A DNA stretch of 64,000 nucleotides from Manduca sexta (GCF_014839805.1 NC_051123.1:4818727-4882726), one strand, 5' to 3'; numbered from the stretch's first letter, positions 23,101 to 34,654 are shown. The notes: generated by a model not told the origin, from the sequence alone. A program made the numbers and translations.

Positions 23101-24859
23101 ATGTCACTTACCGTCCATGTCTAGTCCAGGGTTCGGCATCATCCGCACCAACGCTCTTTGATTCCGATCATGGCTGAATCCCGTATCTAAGCCTCCTAGT
23201 CTATCAGTTCCGAATTGGCTATCTAATCCTAAGCCCCACGACGGTTGGTGCGGCGTCACCGGGGTCGCTACTCTACCGACGCCCGCCGTTGTCGTTGCAT
23301 ATTTACTTAGACCCAGGTCTATTTCGTCTAGAGGTTTGAGTTTTATATTCATAGGATTTGTCGCTAAACTTGTTGAAAGAAGTGGATTAGTATAAGTACC
23401 GGTCCCATACGCACTTGTGCCCGTTAAACTAGTGTTCAGCGGGACGAGTTGCGTCCCACCAGTGAGATTGGTCAGAGCGTTTCCTAATCCTCCAGTTAGC
23501 GTCGACTGAATCCCGCCGAGGGTGCTCGTCAGCCCTCCAGATAAACTAGTTTGTACATTGTTCAAATTGGACAGTCCCGCCCCTGGCAAGGTGCCCGTCA
23601 TGCCCGCCGTGGTGAGGCCTGTGCCTAAACTCATGGCTGATACATTGCCGGTGATGTTCTGCAAGTTGCTTTGCAGGCCTGCTAGAGTGCTGGAGATTTG
23701 GCCGATGCTGTTGACGAGAGGTGCAGTGACAGGGTTGGTGAAGGTGACCTGGTGGGTGTTTTGCAGGCCGTAAGAGCTAGTGGAGTAAGCAGAGACAGGG
23801 TTAGCGTAGGAGGTGGGGTTGTGCGCGCTCATGGAGTAGGCAACGGTGTTAGAGCTAGGAGCGGAAAACTGGCCCGCGGCGTGGAATGAGGACAGCGTCG
23901 GCATGGTGTTGCTCTGGCATATCGCCGCATGTCCCGCCACGCTCGTGTACGAATGCGGTAAGGGTGAAGGTGTTGGAGAATGAAACTCGCCCAGCGCCTG
24001 GTTTGATCCACTAGTTTGTATCCCTGTACAAAAAAAATAACCTTAACATTTGCCAATCTATGTTGAGCTCCACATATAGGTCATACTCAAAATCCGTTAG
24101 AAAGTGTTACAATTAATTTGTATAATAAATCTTCAACTTCTAAAAGGAAATGGAAATTAAAACTGATAATAATGGTATTACAAAGTCATCTTTTCGTGGT
24201 AATTCTTACCGTGTGTAGTGGACCTGGTGTGCTCTAACTCGGCGAGGATGCGGTTGTCCTGTTCGATCTTGGCCATGATGCGCTCGATCTCCGACGCGGG
24301 CTGCGCAGAATGCGTGGACCACGTGGCTGATGTGGAGGTGCCCCGCGCCCGCAGAGCCGACGACAACTCCAGTTGTAGCTCCTCGCATCGCACAGTTTCT
24401 AAAGCTGCCTGTGAGACGAATTAGTATATTAGTATTATATTCAGTGGTTGACGAGTCATTATATAGTTAATCCACTGAGTCCACCCCATTTATTGGAGCC
24501 ATGTTTAATTTCATTATTATCAGGCTTCATGCGTTAAATCTCCGACGGAAAACTGCCATTCAAATCCAACCTTCGTTCAACATTCGGTAAACGAAGATAG
24601 CACCACGAACCACATATAATATTTTTTTACCGCATATCCCTTTTTTATGTACCTTTTTCTCCAACTCCCGCACCCTAGACTGCAGCTGCTCGACGTTGTG
24701 TGAGTCGAGGGGCGTCCGCTGCGCCGTCCGCAGTTGAGCGAGCGCATCCGCATGCGCTCTCTCCGCATCCGCGCGCGCCCTCTCCGCATCGCGCAACCGC
24801 CGCGACAGCGCGTCCGTGTCGCCGCTGCCAGTCAGCCCTCCGGCACCGTAACCACTCAT
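10729..24859 (-). CDS. Rbp: RIM-binding protein, active-zone scaffold (whole gene)
   Basis: Exons, 5' to 3': 24862-24653, 24408-24210, 24023-23112, 23040-22920, 22838-22661, 22553-22421, 21799-21609, 21455-21252, 21132-20935, 20371-20177, 20017-19760, 17738-17649, 16864-16649, 16497-16264, 16051-15824, 14810-14651, 13556-13371, then a terminal exon ending at TAA 10729-10731. The first seventeen join with GT-AG borders and consistent phases, giving about 1304 residues from the ATG at 24859-24857; the last exon adds about 120. Order: coiled coil, low-complexity segment, SH3-I, three FN3, linkers, SH3-II, SH3-III, Gly/Pro tail. This is the architecture of insect RIM-BP, which tethers calcium channels and RIM at presynaptic active zones through its SH3 domains. 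The N-terminus may extend upstream, since the exon holding this ATG is open to its acceptor. The join to the last exon is unresolved. Confidence 0.93.
12268..12315 (-). other. Rbp: Candidate 48-base Rbp exon, frame conflict
   Basis: On the minus strand a strong acceptor (CTCTTCCCCCTTCTCAG) precedes 48 bases followed by CAG|gtaaaa. Read in phase 0 it codes LDHNTCASNPEQANSQ. Read in the phase left by the preferred donor of exon 17 it meets a stop after eight codons. So it is either reached through the alternative exon 17 donor (two bases later), used as a short-tail or decay exon, or not an exon. Confidence 0.4.
13106..13130 (-). other. Rbp: Candidate 25-base microexon between Rbp exons 17 and 18
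   Basis: Minus strand ATCAG acceptor with an upstream T-rich tract, 25 bases, then TTTAG|gtaagt, a consensus donor. In phase 1 it codes GWPRPLMF and leaves phase 2. That phase would join the terminal exon at an AG giving start 11122. Attractive because it repairs the phase, but small exons of this kind arise by chance. Confidence 0.25.
13371..13556 (-). CDS. Rbp: Rbp exon 17: Gly/Pro-rich segment
   Basis: Acceptor GGTGCAG, phase 1 in and phase 1 out, 186 bases. Codes GVAGMRGPGAGAGRGRGMGP, then GPGPGPSMG, GARGPPPPPRDN and NHHRKT. It is strongly GC-biased relative to the flanking introns, and three other frames are open across it for the same reason. The donor area holds overlapping choices: CAG|gtgtgt (phase 1), a GT two bases later (phase 0) and CACC|gtaaaa nine bases earlier (phase 1). 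This matters for the reading frame of the C-terminus. Confidence 0.8.
14455..14522 (+). repeat. Short dispersed repeat with core CTACAACTCCTGTAAGCCAGG, copy 1
   Basis: A 50-65 bp unit of the type ACCACTACAACTCCTGTAA, then CCAGGATCAGCA. Other copies lie at 56945-57005 (same strand) and 45913-45975 (opposite strand). This copy sits in an Rbp intron close to exon 16. It resembles a common lepidopteran repeat; the parent element is unknown. Confidence 0.65.
14651..14810 (-). CDS. Rbp: Rbp exon 16: SH3-III
   Basis: After acceptor TTGCAG the exon reads AELSFQTGQIIHVYGEMDDD, then GFYMAEIDGVRGLVPSNFL. It completes the SH3 fold begun on the previous exon. It ends in phase 1 at a canonical gtaagt donor after DQYSTGQSSQ. 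SH3-II and SH3-III share the negatively charged RT/n-Src loops expected for binding basic Pro-rich ligands (family knowledge). Confidence 0.93.
15824..16864 (-). CDS. Rbp: Rbp exons 13-15: Gln/Pro linker, SH3-II and start of SH3-III
   Basis: Exon 16864-16649 codes a Gln/Pro/Ser/Tyr-rich linker (GTQQPPYPQAGQFPSNQPN). Exon 16497-16264 adds a Gly/Pro stretch and the first half of SH3-II (CRYFIALFDYDPATMSPNP, LPFSDGDTIK). Exon 16051-15824 supplies VWGDKDADGFYWGECRGRRG and YVPHNMV, then a linker and the start of SH3-III (RRMVALYDYDPQELSPN). All junctions are phase 0. The acceptors of exons 13 and 14 each offer two AGs three bases apart (CAGCAG and AAGAAG), so one-residue isoforms are possible. The SH3-II text is very close to other insect RIM-BPs as I know them. 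Confidence 0.92.
17649..20017 (-). CDS. Rbp: Rbp exons 11-12: end of FN3-III, proline-rich linker and IEIT motif
   Basis: Exon 20017-19760 finishes FN3-III with VRTKSRDSQSSDS, then goes into a Pro/Gly/Gln-rich linker (RGPGPGPAQPGPGY, a five-Gln run) and an acidic stretch VIEHDENLSDKEIF. Exon 17738-17649 is a 30-residue cassette with GIPAIEITKEG and EDEEATRRRPQ. It is exactly 90 bases, phase 0 at both ends, so it could be skipped without a frame change. Its donor (CAG|gtctgc) is weaker than the others. The exons are separated by a 2 kb intron holding the two-strand-open patch at 18985-19205. Confidence 0.87.
20177..22553 (-). CDS. Rbp: Rbp exons 6-10: acidic linker and three fibronectin type III domains
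   Basis: Exon 22553-22421 is an acidic linker ending SEGPEDDDN, joined in phase 1 to VPAPRQLTLERQLNKSVLIG on exon 21799-21609, the start of FN3-I. Exon 21455-21252 ends FN3-I and starts FN3-II (VTCSQAVISWLPANSNHQHV). Exon 21132-20935 carries ITGLSPSTQYRVTVRAKH, the hallmark F/G strands. FN3-III begins at LPDPPNEIM and runs through exon 20371-20177 (GTLLVTWQPV, GYAVYADGKKV). Intron positions and strand order are regular, with no broken splice site seen. These domains probably act as spacers and as contact surfaces for other active-zone proteins. Confidence 0.92.
22661..23040 (-). CDS. Rbp: Rbp exons 4-5: SH3-I
   Basis: Exon 23040-22920 (acceptor ATTTTAG) ends with the start of the SH3 fold, CCVYIARFSYDPP. 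Exon 22838-22661 continues GELSISAGDYLLVWG, then DAELLDGRRGLVPANFVQRL, and ends EDLLEFHQ. The ALYDY-like, WG and PxNF positions mark a complete SH3 at roughly residues 460-525. The stretch between the two exon parts (about DIEGTE) and the n-Src loop (GPLDPNAAM) are the variable parts. In this family the SH3 domains bind proline-rich motifs of calcium channels and RIM; which partner SH3-I takes is not shown by sequence. Confidence 0.92.
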
Positions 24860-24862
24860 ATT
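23112..24862 (-). CDS. Rbp: Rbp exons 1-3: coiled coil and low-complexity segment
   Basis: Exon 24862-24653 starts NMSGYGAGG after a good pyrimidine-rich acceptor, so either the ATG at 24859 is the start or coding continues upstream. It holds an Arg/Ala/Glu-rich heptad region (RLRDAERARADAERAHADAL) and ends ELEKK. Exon 24408-24210 carries the segment SEIERIMAKIEQDNRILAEL, which I take as a conserved RIM-BP coiled-coil signature. Exon 24023-23112 codes about 304 residues that are Ser/Thr/Gly/Asn-rich with loose repeats of the type LGGxxSTLTGG, then LKPLDEIDLGLSKY before its donor. Phases 0/1/1 fit. The low-complexity part looks disordered and is unlikely to be well conserved. Confidence 0.9.
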
Positions 24863-27079
24863 CTGTAAAGAAAGACATAGGTAACACGGGAGATACAATA
24901 ACCATAAAAAGACCCGTTTCAGAGGATTTAAGTCAGCCGTTCACACTTTAGACACGTTTTCCAATATTGAGTAGTCAAAACACGTACGTATACGCACTTC
25001 ACCCCCCTCACATTCATAGAAAAGCCAATAAAATAACGAACATGGATAATAATAATAATCTACTGAAAGTGTGAACTCCATTCATATAAGAATCAACTTT
25101 ATACGTACGACTTAAATACCTTTTTAAGTAGCCACCGGCCTTACACTTAACATATATTATGTCGCATATATTATTTTCATACAATATGAAGGAGTCAGAT
25201 GGTATCACCACGTAGACCTTAGAACCACGTAAATTGACAAGTGACAACATAGCTCCTTTGTATTGTAGATTGGTGAGATTGTAACAAAGAATTTGTGTTA
25301 CCTAAACCCTTTAAATATAGACCACTGCGGAATAGAATTCATAATTTGGGTTTCAATGTGGGCATCATACATAGTTTTTTATCTGTACCTGCGTCGGATG
25401 GGGCTAGAATTAAATTAATTATTGACATAGTGAAAAGTGAGTGAACATTCGTGAAAGCGGAAGTATGGAGAAATTACGACTAAGCTCCTGAAATAAAAAT
25501 TAAAAAAACAATAATATATACAACGAATCCGCAATTCGATTTTACCCACCCACGTCAGTTTCAGTATCATCACAAATTATAAGGCAGTATAAGGACGAAT
25601 GGAGAATGCAATATTTACTTTTGTTGAGTATAATTATTTCATTCTGTAATACCTATATCGCACAATGCTTTCTTTTCAATAATATTTCATCCGAGATAAA
25701 AAAACATAAGATATACATACACACTAGACATTATTACGTACCTTTAGTTTTAATCCAACTAAAATATAGCAACTATAATAACGAATGTGAATTAGATACA
25801 TCACTATTGACCGATCAATTTCCAAAGTAATAATGGTACAAAAGTCGAAAGTCGAACCTAACTAATTCATGGGTATCGATCGCGGGCTGTAAGTAAACAC
25901 GATCATAGCATCATTGACGTCAGCCGATAAAAGCCGATATGTGCTAGTCTGGCCAAACAATCATTAATCATAACACTACTTAGCGGAGAGTCTAGTTTCC
26001 CAAACCTTGTACTGAGCGATAGATATTATATTTCTATAAAACTTTTATCGTAACTTCAGAATCAATTATAACAGTTTTATATGAATTCATATTATGTAAA
26101 TAAACTGAATATTTTTGTTATACTTAAATGATTAGAGCTCCAATTTGATTGTGTAATAATTCTATTAAGTTAAAACTAGTAATTTTAAATCCACAGTAAA
26201 TAATAAAAACGTGCTTGTTCCAGATCGTTTGATTTTAAAAAATTAATTTATGAATAAATAACGAAAACAAATAAGTATGAAATCAATTTAACACAAGGTC
26301 CAAGTGTCCACTGCTCATCCGTTTCGGATTAGTTTTATTCCCAACTCTATATTATAATAATGACCATTGCTGGTCCTGAGCTTCGTCTATTACTAAGGAG
26401 GTTTAACACTTACGAAATCAAAACTACGCAAGCGACGAATTTTTTCTAGTATGTTTCGACTGGTATATAAAATAATTTAGTGTTTCCCAGAGTTACACAC
26501 CTTATTTTCAAATAGTTTTAATTGAAAATAACAAACCTATGTATCTAAATCTGATGCGTTTAACTTTCCAAATCTATCCACACATCACCCACTAATCGCC
26601 ATTTTTCGTATTATTCTACTATACACAAAATAACTTTGAAGACACGAGATGCAAGTTGAAAAGCAACAACGCGTACAGTAATGCGCACGCCGTGATAAAT
26701 AACCATTTCAAGAGAGGTAGTAAATGCAAGGTACATTTAATAGTCTAATCTCCTAGCTCGTTTAATCTCTAATCTAGTCTAGCTGAGTTGCTAATTTGCT
26801 CTGGATAGCGTTTAGTTGCAAAATCGTTACCGCTTAATAGATGTAAGCTGAGTAAACTGTGACTTGCTTTTGAGTTTTATTTTTTAAACTTTGGAGTGTT
26901 AAAAAGAGTGTACCATATTTGAATTAAATCAGTCGATTAAAACACCATGCAAATGCGATAAACTATTAAACGAAGTAAAGCAAAGTCGTAAATGTCATGT
27001 AATGTATAATGTATGCACATGCACGTTTTTCGCCATAATAACAAGCAAGGCTGAAAGCTAGAAACATGCAACAAAAAAA

Positions 27080-27205
27080 TTAAGGAAGGAAGCCACTCGG
27101 GAGACGAGACGCGCTCATCACAAAGTGACGGGGTTCATCGCTTGCATCCATCCCGGTGGCGAAGGAAGATTGTGTCTTTTCATGAATGCTTTCAGCGATG
27201 AAAAC
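27080..27205 (-). CDS. Coding-like exon of unknown gene
   Basis: After a good minus-strand acceptor (GTGTGTATTTTTAG) two frames are open. Phase 0 gives 41 residues starting VFIAESIHEKTQSSFATGMD and ending in TAA at 27080-27082. It could also leave at a weak donor (TTT|gtgatg) that is phase-compatible with Rbp exon 1. Phase 2 gives 28 residues with KRHNLPSPPGWMQAMNPVTL, then a TGA at 27118-27120. The patch is richer in GC than the DNA around it. The phase 0 form would follow the exon at 38383-38718 directly (153 residues in all). A repeat fragment is the main alternative. Confidence 0.3.
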   Translation of the reverse strand, partial: VFIAESIHEKTQSSFATGMDASDEPRHFVMSASRLPSGFLP

Positions 27206-27952
27206 CTAAAAATACACACGTTTGTTCCAGGTATGTATAAGTACTAAGATGTTTTTTACAAGAGACTGGACATGTGCGAGTTGGAGTCGTTCACCGAGAG
27301 TTCCGTACAAACTTGTAGGTAAGTTCAAACTTGACAAACTTAACTTTTATGTTCGATCCCTAGACACGTGTATTGCACTAACCGCAAATAATTTGTTTGT
27401 AATAGTATAATCACATTTTTTATGTTAAAGAACATATTTACTGTGTTCAAATGTTTTCCTCTACATAAGTCGTTGCTCCTTGACTAATTTAATGTTACTA
27501 GATCAACGGAAGTTCCCTAAAGGTTTTGATTCCATTGTGTAATCGCAAAATATGAAAAATAAATGGTCATATCTTGTGATTGCGTTGTCTTACAAGTTTG
27601 AATTTTTTTAACGAGACCGTCAACTATAGAATTTGATATAAATTTCAACTTAATATCTCTACATATTCTTGAGTATAGGATCTTCACAGACAGAGATATG
27701 GGCAACAAAGTGATCCCATATCGGTTCTTTTTAATATACGGAACCCTACAAACGTAGACTTTGTACTTTTCGAGCTATTAGTAATACTATGAGATTCAAT
27801 AATAAGTACTTATTTGAAAAACCTTTAAGAAGGTGGACAAAGAAAGCATATTTCGGTAAATCTATCAGTGATTATAAACACTTCGATCCCCAAATAGTGG
27901 TTCCATTGGAAAGTTATAGAAAAACATGACAATTAGGAACAGGTTGGAACAC

Positions 27953-28081
27953 TATTTAGACGTTCGGTAATTATGTATTGTTCAGTAATATGCTTGTACT
28001 CTGTAACATTTTACAAGCCATTATTTGGATGTTTGGTAATTGTGTATTGTTTAACAATATGCTTGTAACATTTTATAAATT
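27953..28081 (+). repeat. Tandem duplication, 69-bp unit
   Basis: Two diverged copies starting at 27953 and 28022, each with GGTAATTRTGTATTGTT and ATATGCTTGTA blocks in the same order. AT-rich and non-coding. Confidence 0.7.
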
Positions 28082-28421
28082 AATAACGTAATGCGGATGT
28101 GGATCGAGTACCGCATTTGCACATGGGGTTTAAGTGGTATCGATCGATATGTACACGTTTATACCGCGCTCCACGACAATACTGCAATATAAAAGAGCTT
28201 GTACAATACAAATACTCTTTATTGTAATTATTATAAACATAACAAGTAAAATTTACACAATTTCTATAGATCTATATGCTTGTATATGTCTGTAATCCGA
28301 TCGTGTTAGAGAAGCTCAGCCAAAATTCTCAAAATGTCGCAATGATTTAATTTCAAGAAGGTACATAATCCAAGAGCCGATTTGGAACCAAAATAAATTA
28401 CAACTTACATTGACTAAGTAA

Positions 28422-28571
28422 ATATCGACGGTTGAAAGGCTAATTGACTTACCATTTTTCAGACACTATGTTTCATACATAATTAAAATAAACACTTTTT
28501 CTATGTTTTTTAAACAAGTTAAAATTAAAAAAAAATTCGGTTAAATAAATTAGCCTTTCAACCGTCGATAT
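28422..28571. mobile_element. MITE with perfect 24-bp terminal inverted repeats
   Basis: The left end ATATCGACGGTTGAAAGGCT continues into AATT, and is matched perfectly in reverse at the right end. The 150-bp element has an AT-rich core without coding capacity. The outermost AT pairs allow a TA target duplication, as for mariner-like elements, but this is only a suggestion. Confidence 0.8.
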
Positions 28572-30784
28572 GCATCTACAAATAATCATAACCTTAAATT
28601 ACACACTGCTGTAATAGTGTCCTCGCGAATCCTACTTCGGAAATCGCCAGAACACTGTACAAAATCGTTAATTTAGGTATAAGGCGAAGAAGTAGTCTTA
28701 GTTAGCTGTGTTTCTTTCTTTATGTATTTTTTTTTTTTGCTGATGTTATAATAAGAGTAGCATAATCTGTAAAGATTTAACCCTCTATAAATAAAAAAAT
28801 AGAAAAAAACTTTGCAACTTTCTTAAACACTATCACAAAGATCATTAAAATAAAGACACGATAAAAAATCTTTGACTCCCAAACAAATGACGATACGATT
28901 CGTAACCAACGAGTCTTGAAATTTTATAATCCAGACATGAATTACATAAGGATACGCCGCCGCCCTGTCTGCCTTATGGAAAGTGCGCTGACCTGATACC
29001 CCCAGACTCTATGGCGTCTGGGCTAGACGTCCCGAATATGGGCGCAATCTAACAATGGCCTTCGATATTTTAGAGCGAGCTCTCTGAGATTCCTTTGCAT
29101 TCGCTTTGCGATTGTCGGATTTTAGGAATTGAATGGACGAAATGTTAGGACTGATTTTGGGTTTGTTTGGATTTCGATGGCTGATATTGTTGGCAATGGA
29201 AACTCAATGTGAATATAGGTTGATAATATAAGAATAAAAGTATAATAATACGTACTTTTGTCGATACGCACAAACTATTTTGTTCTAGTTAACCAAAAAT
29301 CTCTCATATAAAATAAGTAGTTATGATAACCTTCTTGACAAAATACCAAAACTTCCCGCCAAAAAAATCGATTTATTTTTAAATTATGAGTGATAAAACA
29401 TCAAACTTGCTTATGTTATACACATGTTCAGATTACTTTTTACACTGACAGGCTGAAGTTATTCCGAGAGATATTTCTAATAATAATAGCAAGTGTAGAA
29501 TAAACTCCCCCTTAATCACAAAAGTTGGGAGTAGCAATCGCTCAAGATTGACTATTGAATCTTATTAAAACAAAATAAGCAGCCTTTTATCTAATTTATG
29601 GATATTACTGCTATACTATTTTAAATAAATAAGCTCCTGTACTACTGAAGATAATTTTTTTATGGCTACAAGCACTGTGTTGCTGTGCAACGGCATAGAA
29701 GGCACAAGTACAGTTCTTGTGCACAATATAGTAAATAAATCTATAAAACGACCGATAGATTTCCCGCCAAATGCATTGGAACTTTTTTTTATTTATTGCA
29801 AACTGATGAATAAAACTATACATCTTTTGATACAATCTAATATAATTGTTATATAAAACTCAAAATACAGAAATAATTTGATCTAAAAAATAATACCGAT
29901 GTATTTAAACCTAATTTCAAGGAGGAAATACAGTAAATTATGGCAACTATCCGAAAAATTACAAATGAGCTAGTGTACTTTCAGATCACGCTGCAGATAT
30001 GAGTTATAAAAGGATAATATTGGCTGAACGAAAAAGTTTTATGTGCCAAATGGCGATGTAACTCGGCGAGCCTAATACAAAATATTTTGTTTGCCGAAAC
30101 AAAACTTGGAAATAACAACTATTTTGATACTTTTAATACTTTACGATAATTCGACATGTTCATTGTTCAGCCAATCTTGCATAAAGTGTCATAGTACTTA
30201 CTTTTTTAAAAGATGTGTAACATTAATAGGAAAAACGAAAACTCAGAGAACTCATTACTGAATAATTAAAAATAAATACAAATGCGTCAATTTGAAAACC
30301 CCTTTCTGAAAGTCGGTTAAAAGTTTTGATATTTAAATCTCGAACCAATCTATTCGAATTAGAATTGCACACCAATTACAACGTTTTAAATTAATTTAAA
30401 AATCGAAGTTACTTTAAAATTCGAATTCATTTCAAACGTTCATCCCACCAGCTTTTTTAAATTGGAAAAACCTTTAACACCCAACCTCATTTCAACGAGA
30501 AGGAAACTGACCGGAGTAAATGCTTTGCCCCTCACATTTCTGTGGAATCACAATTTGCGTAATGACGCAATCCCGGTGAATAAGCGGTTTCTCACATTTT
30601 TGAAGACGTTCGGGCGGATCGTCGTATCCATGTAAACTATGATGAGGGTCACATTCGAATGTGATATGAATATTGAGATCTTGTACAAGTGGAATCTCAC
30701 TTTGCGGACGATTTGTTTTTGAAACTTTGATATGCTTAGCTACTTATAGTGAATGTTATTTGAAGTAAGATCTATTGATTATTT

Positions 30785-31175
30785 TTTTTATCGATGGATC
30801 GGCAAGGTGGCCTCATTGCATCTGATGGTAAGTGAAGTGAAACCCAAATAAATTTTGACGGGCAAGAGATAAACATCCCCACATGGTGGGCCAGCTAAGC
30901 TGTCCTGCTTAATTTCTTCTTTACGCTCAACTTAAAGGACCCCAGGTTAAAGGAGGGAGGGACCACATATACTGACAAACTATTCCACTGCTTATTGATG
31001 CGCTTAAATTTTGAATTACTGAACCTTCTGGTTCGAGCCGGGATGGAAGAGATCACAGATCAGTGGTTTTCCAAGCCACACACGTGTTTCTGTTAAAAAG
31101 GAGAGGATGGGATAAGCTCACTTCTTCAGAGCACTCACCGTGACACACAGTAACACACGCTAAATAAAGTGATAT
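30785..31175 (+). mobile_element. Degraded interspersed repeat (retroelement-like)
   Basis: Starts near GGCAAGGTGGCCTCATTGCA, then TCTGATGGTAAGTGAAGTG and CCCCACATGGTGGGCC. This text recurs in my knowledge of lepidopteran repeats next to the typical ending CTGATGGTAAG. No intact frame remains. Class uncertain. Confidence 0.45.
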
Positions 31176-32684
31176 GACGGCGCGGCAACAAGGATTCCAA
31201 ACTTTTTGTTACGTCTGCATCATTTAGAGATAATTAAGTAGGTAGTCTTTAGGCATTTTCATAACAAGCAGCATGATTTCAAATTAAATTCAATTAAAAT
31301 TACTCGACTTTTGAAAAATTCTATCTTCTCCATATGGTAAGAATTATCAAAATAAGTATACATAGTCCAAAATCGCGTCGCAAAACATCAAAATACACTC
31401 CAATTTATCTTTGTATAAGCCAGACTGAATAGCTATCCCGTCACATTACTTTATCCTGAATCGAGAAAGATATCAAATCGAAAATCATGGCCGCGCTCCA
31501 AGTGCCCGTAATCCGATGCATTTACCGTAGATATCTTCAAACCTCACTCAATCCATCATAGCTTCGACGTATCGAGCTAATGGTTTTGGGAGAATGATTA
31601 TAATACTTGGGATTTTTCTCGCTTTTCACTGATTCGATAGATCGAACCTTTGCTTTGTGATTTTATGAAAGGTCTTACGCTAAGCTTGCAGATTTTAATT
31701 TAAATAGATATTAAAATCGTAAGTCATCAATGCGCAGTATTTGTCTATAGAGTACTTTTTGCCTTAATAAAGACGATATCCACTACACTAAAACATCGTA
31801 ACAAAAACAAGCCAACCTTCAAACAACTTTAAACAGTACGAACAAAGCACACAACCATTATGCATTCATATAGAAAGGTATACCTTTTTGTTCGGGCTTT
31901 TAAACCAAAAACTCCATGTAATCCGAGTATAAAGCCCACAATACAAACTCAACTACAGAATACACATATTTTATTTGGCATTTTCGGTTTAGGACGAGCG
32001 CGGCTCGCGTGTACCTCTGAATATTTCAAGTTACCTCTTGGGTACAATGACCGATTACATATTTTATGTCGCCCCTTGCTACTGATTTTTCGTGGGTAAA
32101 CTGATAAGCTTGAATAAACGGGTTTTGGATTTTTTTTATTTATTTCATCACGCTCGTTGAGTTGGGGTTACGTCGGGTAACATTATTGACTAGGTTTGAA
32201 TTTTTTGTTTTTGGACTAAAGGTTAGAAATACAACAAAAATTACGTATTTCATCCGTTTTGTTGAAAATTTGTGACGTAAATAATAAAAGAAAATTATGA
32301 ACGAATACAGACAACATAAATGAGGTTTTCGAGTTCCAGATTGTCTTTTCTAGCAAAATAGGAACTAACGTTTTGATTTTATTCAAATGCTTCGTGTTCA
32401 GTCAGCTGCAAAATTAACTGAACAGATTGTAAACTTGAAATCGCCTCCATTTTTCCGTCACTAAAGTAAACAGTGAAGGATTTACTTTTAGTGATTTAGT
32501 TTCGAAATTCTGAAAATGTTTTTGTGGCTATGAAAACCAAGTTATCCAGTTATACAAATGCTCGAATACATCTCCAAAGAAAAAAGTGATGTATCGGCCT
32601 TTTTACCCAAATAGTTCTGTAGCTAAAGTTGTCTATGATGTAAAACACAGTATCAAACAAGCCATTGGTTTTGCGCCTGAACTC

Positions 32685-32835
32685 TCGCCTGTCATGTCTG
32701 ATTGCCCACCGGACTATCAGAGTTAAGGAACAGTGAGTGCACCTGCGTATTGCGCACACACTTGTGCACTATACCATCCTGCATACCTGGCTGATCTCCG
32801 TTGGGATTGGCCACCGTAGCCAAAATTCGTCTAAG
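32685..32835 (+). repeat. Dispersed repeat, copy 1
   Basis: Shares ACCGGACTATNAGAGTnAAGG, then TGTGCAC, ATACCTGGCTGA and GTTGNGATTGGCCAC blocks in the same order with 42455-42625. Both copies are on the plus strand. It resembles a frequent lepidopteran repeat and has no coding capacity. Confidence 0.65.
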
Positions 32836-34654
32836 ACAGTTTCATCAGACACGTATAGACATTTAGATAAAAACGAAAACTTACAGAAGTTCACTGCCAT
32901 AAGTATTTCATCCCGTGTTAACAATCATGGAAAACTGACTTCTAAAGGTATTGCGAGATTTGCGGCATTTCGCATGTGTACAGAACTATTGATATATTAC
33001 CGCTACTGTCAAGCGAGGTTCGTAATACGTTGGTGGGTTGCCCTCAGCATGGTCGCTTAATTTTCAAGGGTTGCGATCGCCTAAAGCGCTCACCCAAAAT
33101 CTGCTGTGTTTGCATAAGGTCATGTTAAAAAAACTACTGTAAACGCAAGTTCTTCCGCAATATATTACTGCAAGAATTTGTTAGTCTAAACTTAACATTA
33201 AAGTGATGGCGGGTAAGTTTGATATTGTACTAAAATAATAAAATAAATATAACGACGGTAAAATTCCAAACAGTATACGTAAACAAAATAGTTCCTTGTA
33301 TAAGTACCAACAAACAATAAATAAAACATGAGGTATTATAAAAACTCATTTATAACTTTCATTCTTGCTTAGTAGGGGAGGGTGAAACTGCGCCAGTATC
33401 TACCCCCAGTAGATTAAACTTACTGCCAACCGTCAGTTACAGATAACTGACTTATCAACTCGGGTGCTTAGCGGGAAGTGAAATTAAAATGCTCCCCTTA
33501 AGGTTTCTTATGATGGCTCGAGTTTTGTTTTTGTTTTAATGGAAAGGATGAATTGTTAACTTGCATTTCTAATTTCAGTTTATGGATTTAAAAATAATAT
33601 ACGTTTGACATGTTACCCCTATACTATTTTAAAGAAATTTGGAAGGTTAATTCTCATGAATGCAGTTTTTTAAGCTAGTTTTATGATTTTTTAACGTATA
33701 TAGACATTAAAAGTTTGAAGAAAATTATACAGTTTAAAAAATCGTAAAGATTATTGATTAACTCTAAATTAATGAATCATTATTTCCGTCATGGTCAATA
33801 AAAAGACACACTATTACTCTTATTTCTAAAAAAATACGACCGTGGACCTAAAAGTTCTCCTTTAATTACAATTTTTATTAATTTAGCTTTAATTTTAATC
33901 TAAGATCGACTTTCATAAACATTTTACACAAATTTAAATTACTTTTGAACTATGCGATTTCGGGCAACATGCATGGAGGTTTACCAATCCTTATTGAGGT
34001 CTTCTATCGACCTGCATCAGTTACACAGTCGATTGTGTTACACCTTGTATAATATAGTTATATGAGTGTTTATATTACTACATAACTGGTCATCATATTA
34101 AAGAAATGGAATAATTAAGCCATTTTTGAACTAAAGTGATAGCAGCACTTACCACAGTACGAATGGAATCAACTTTTATAGGTCATTGATCTTTCTTCGT
34201 TGACAGCAGTTTAATTAACACTCGAAAACATAACCGTATCCAAAGAATAAGTCTTTGCCAAGCGTCTTTATAGAAAATAACCTAACTACATAGGTAATAT
34301 ATCTACGAAATTACCCCGGGAATCCGTTCCCGTTGCCAAAACCCTTATCCTTATTTATTCCGTGCTGTATTGCACGCATCGGGCGCCGGCGCGGCCCGCC
34401 ATCCGCTGCCAACTCCAGATCTGACCACGCCTCCGAATGTTACCAAGGCGCGACCCAATAAAGTGGTTAAATGATTTTTTTCGTGGAAAAATGTAACGGA
34501 ACAGGGGTAGTTGGATGAATTGATTTTAATTAAATGAAAATATTTTTTACGATTCAAGAGATATTTTTGTTTAAGCCGGGTGAAATGGATTATTTGACGC
34601 AGTGATTCATATTATAACATTATTTATCATCTAACGAGTAGGCAGAGCAGGGCA

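Noticed and set aside
30480..30740. Minus-strand stop-free run of about 85 codons without ATG
   Set aside because: It looked protein-like, but it has no start, no good acceptor and an unclear match; the length is not exceptional.
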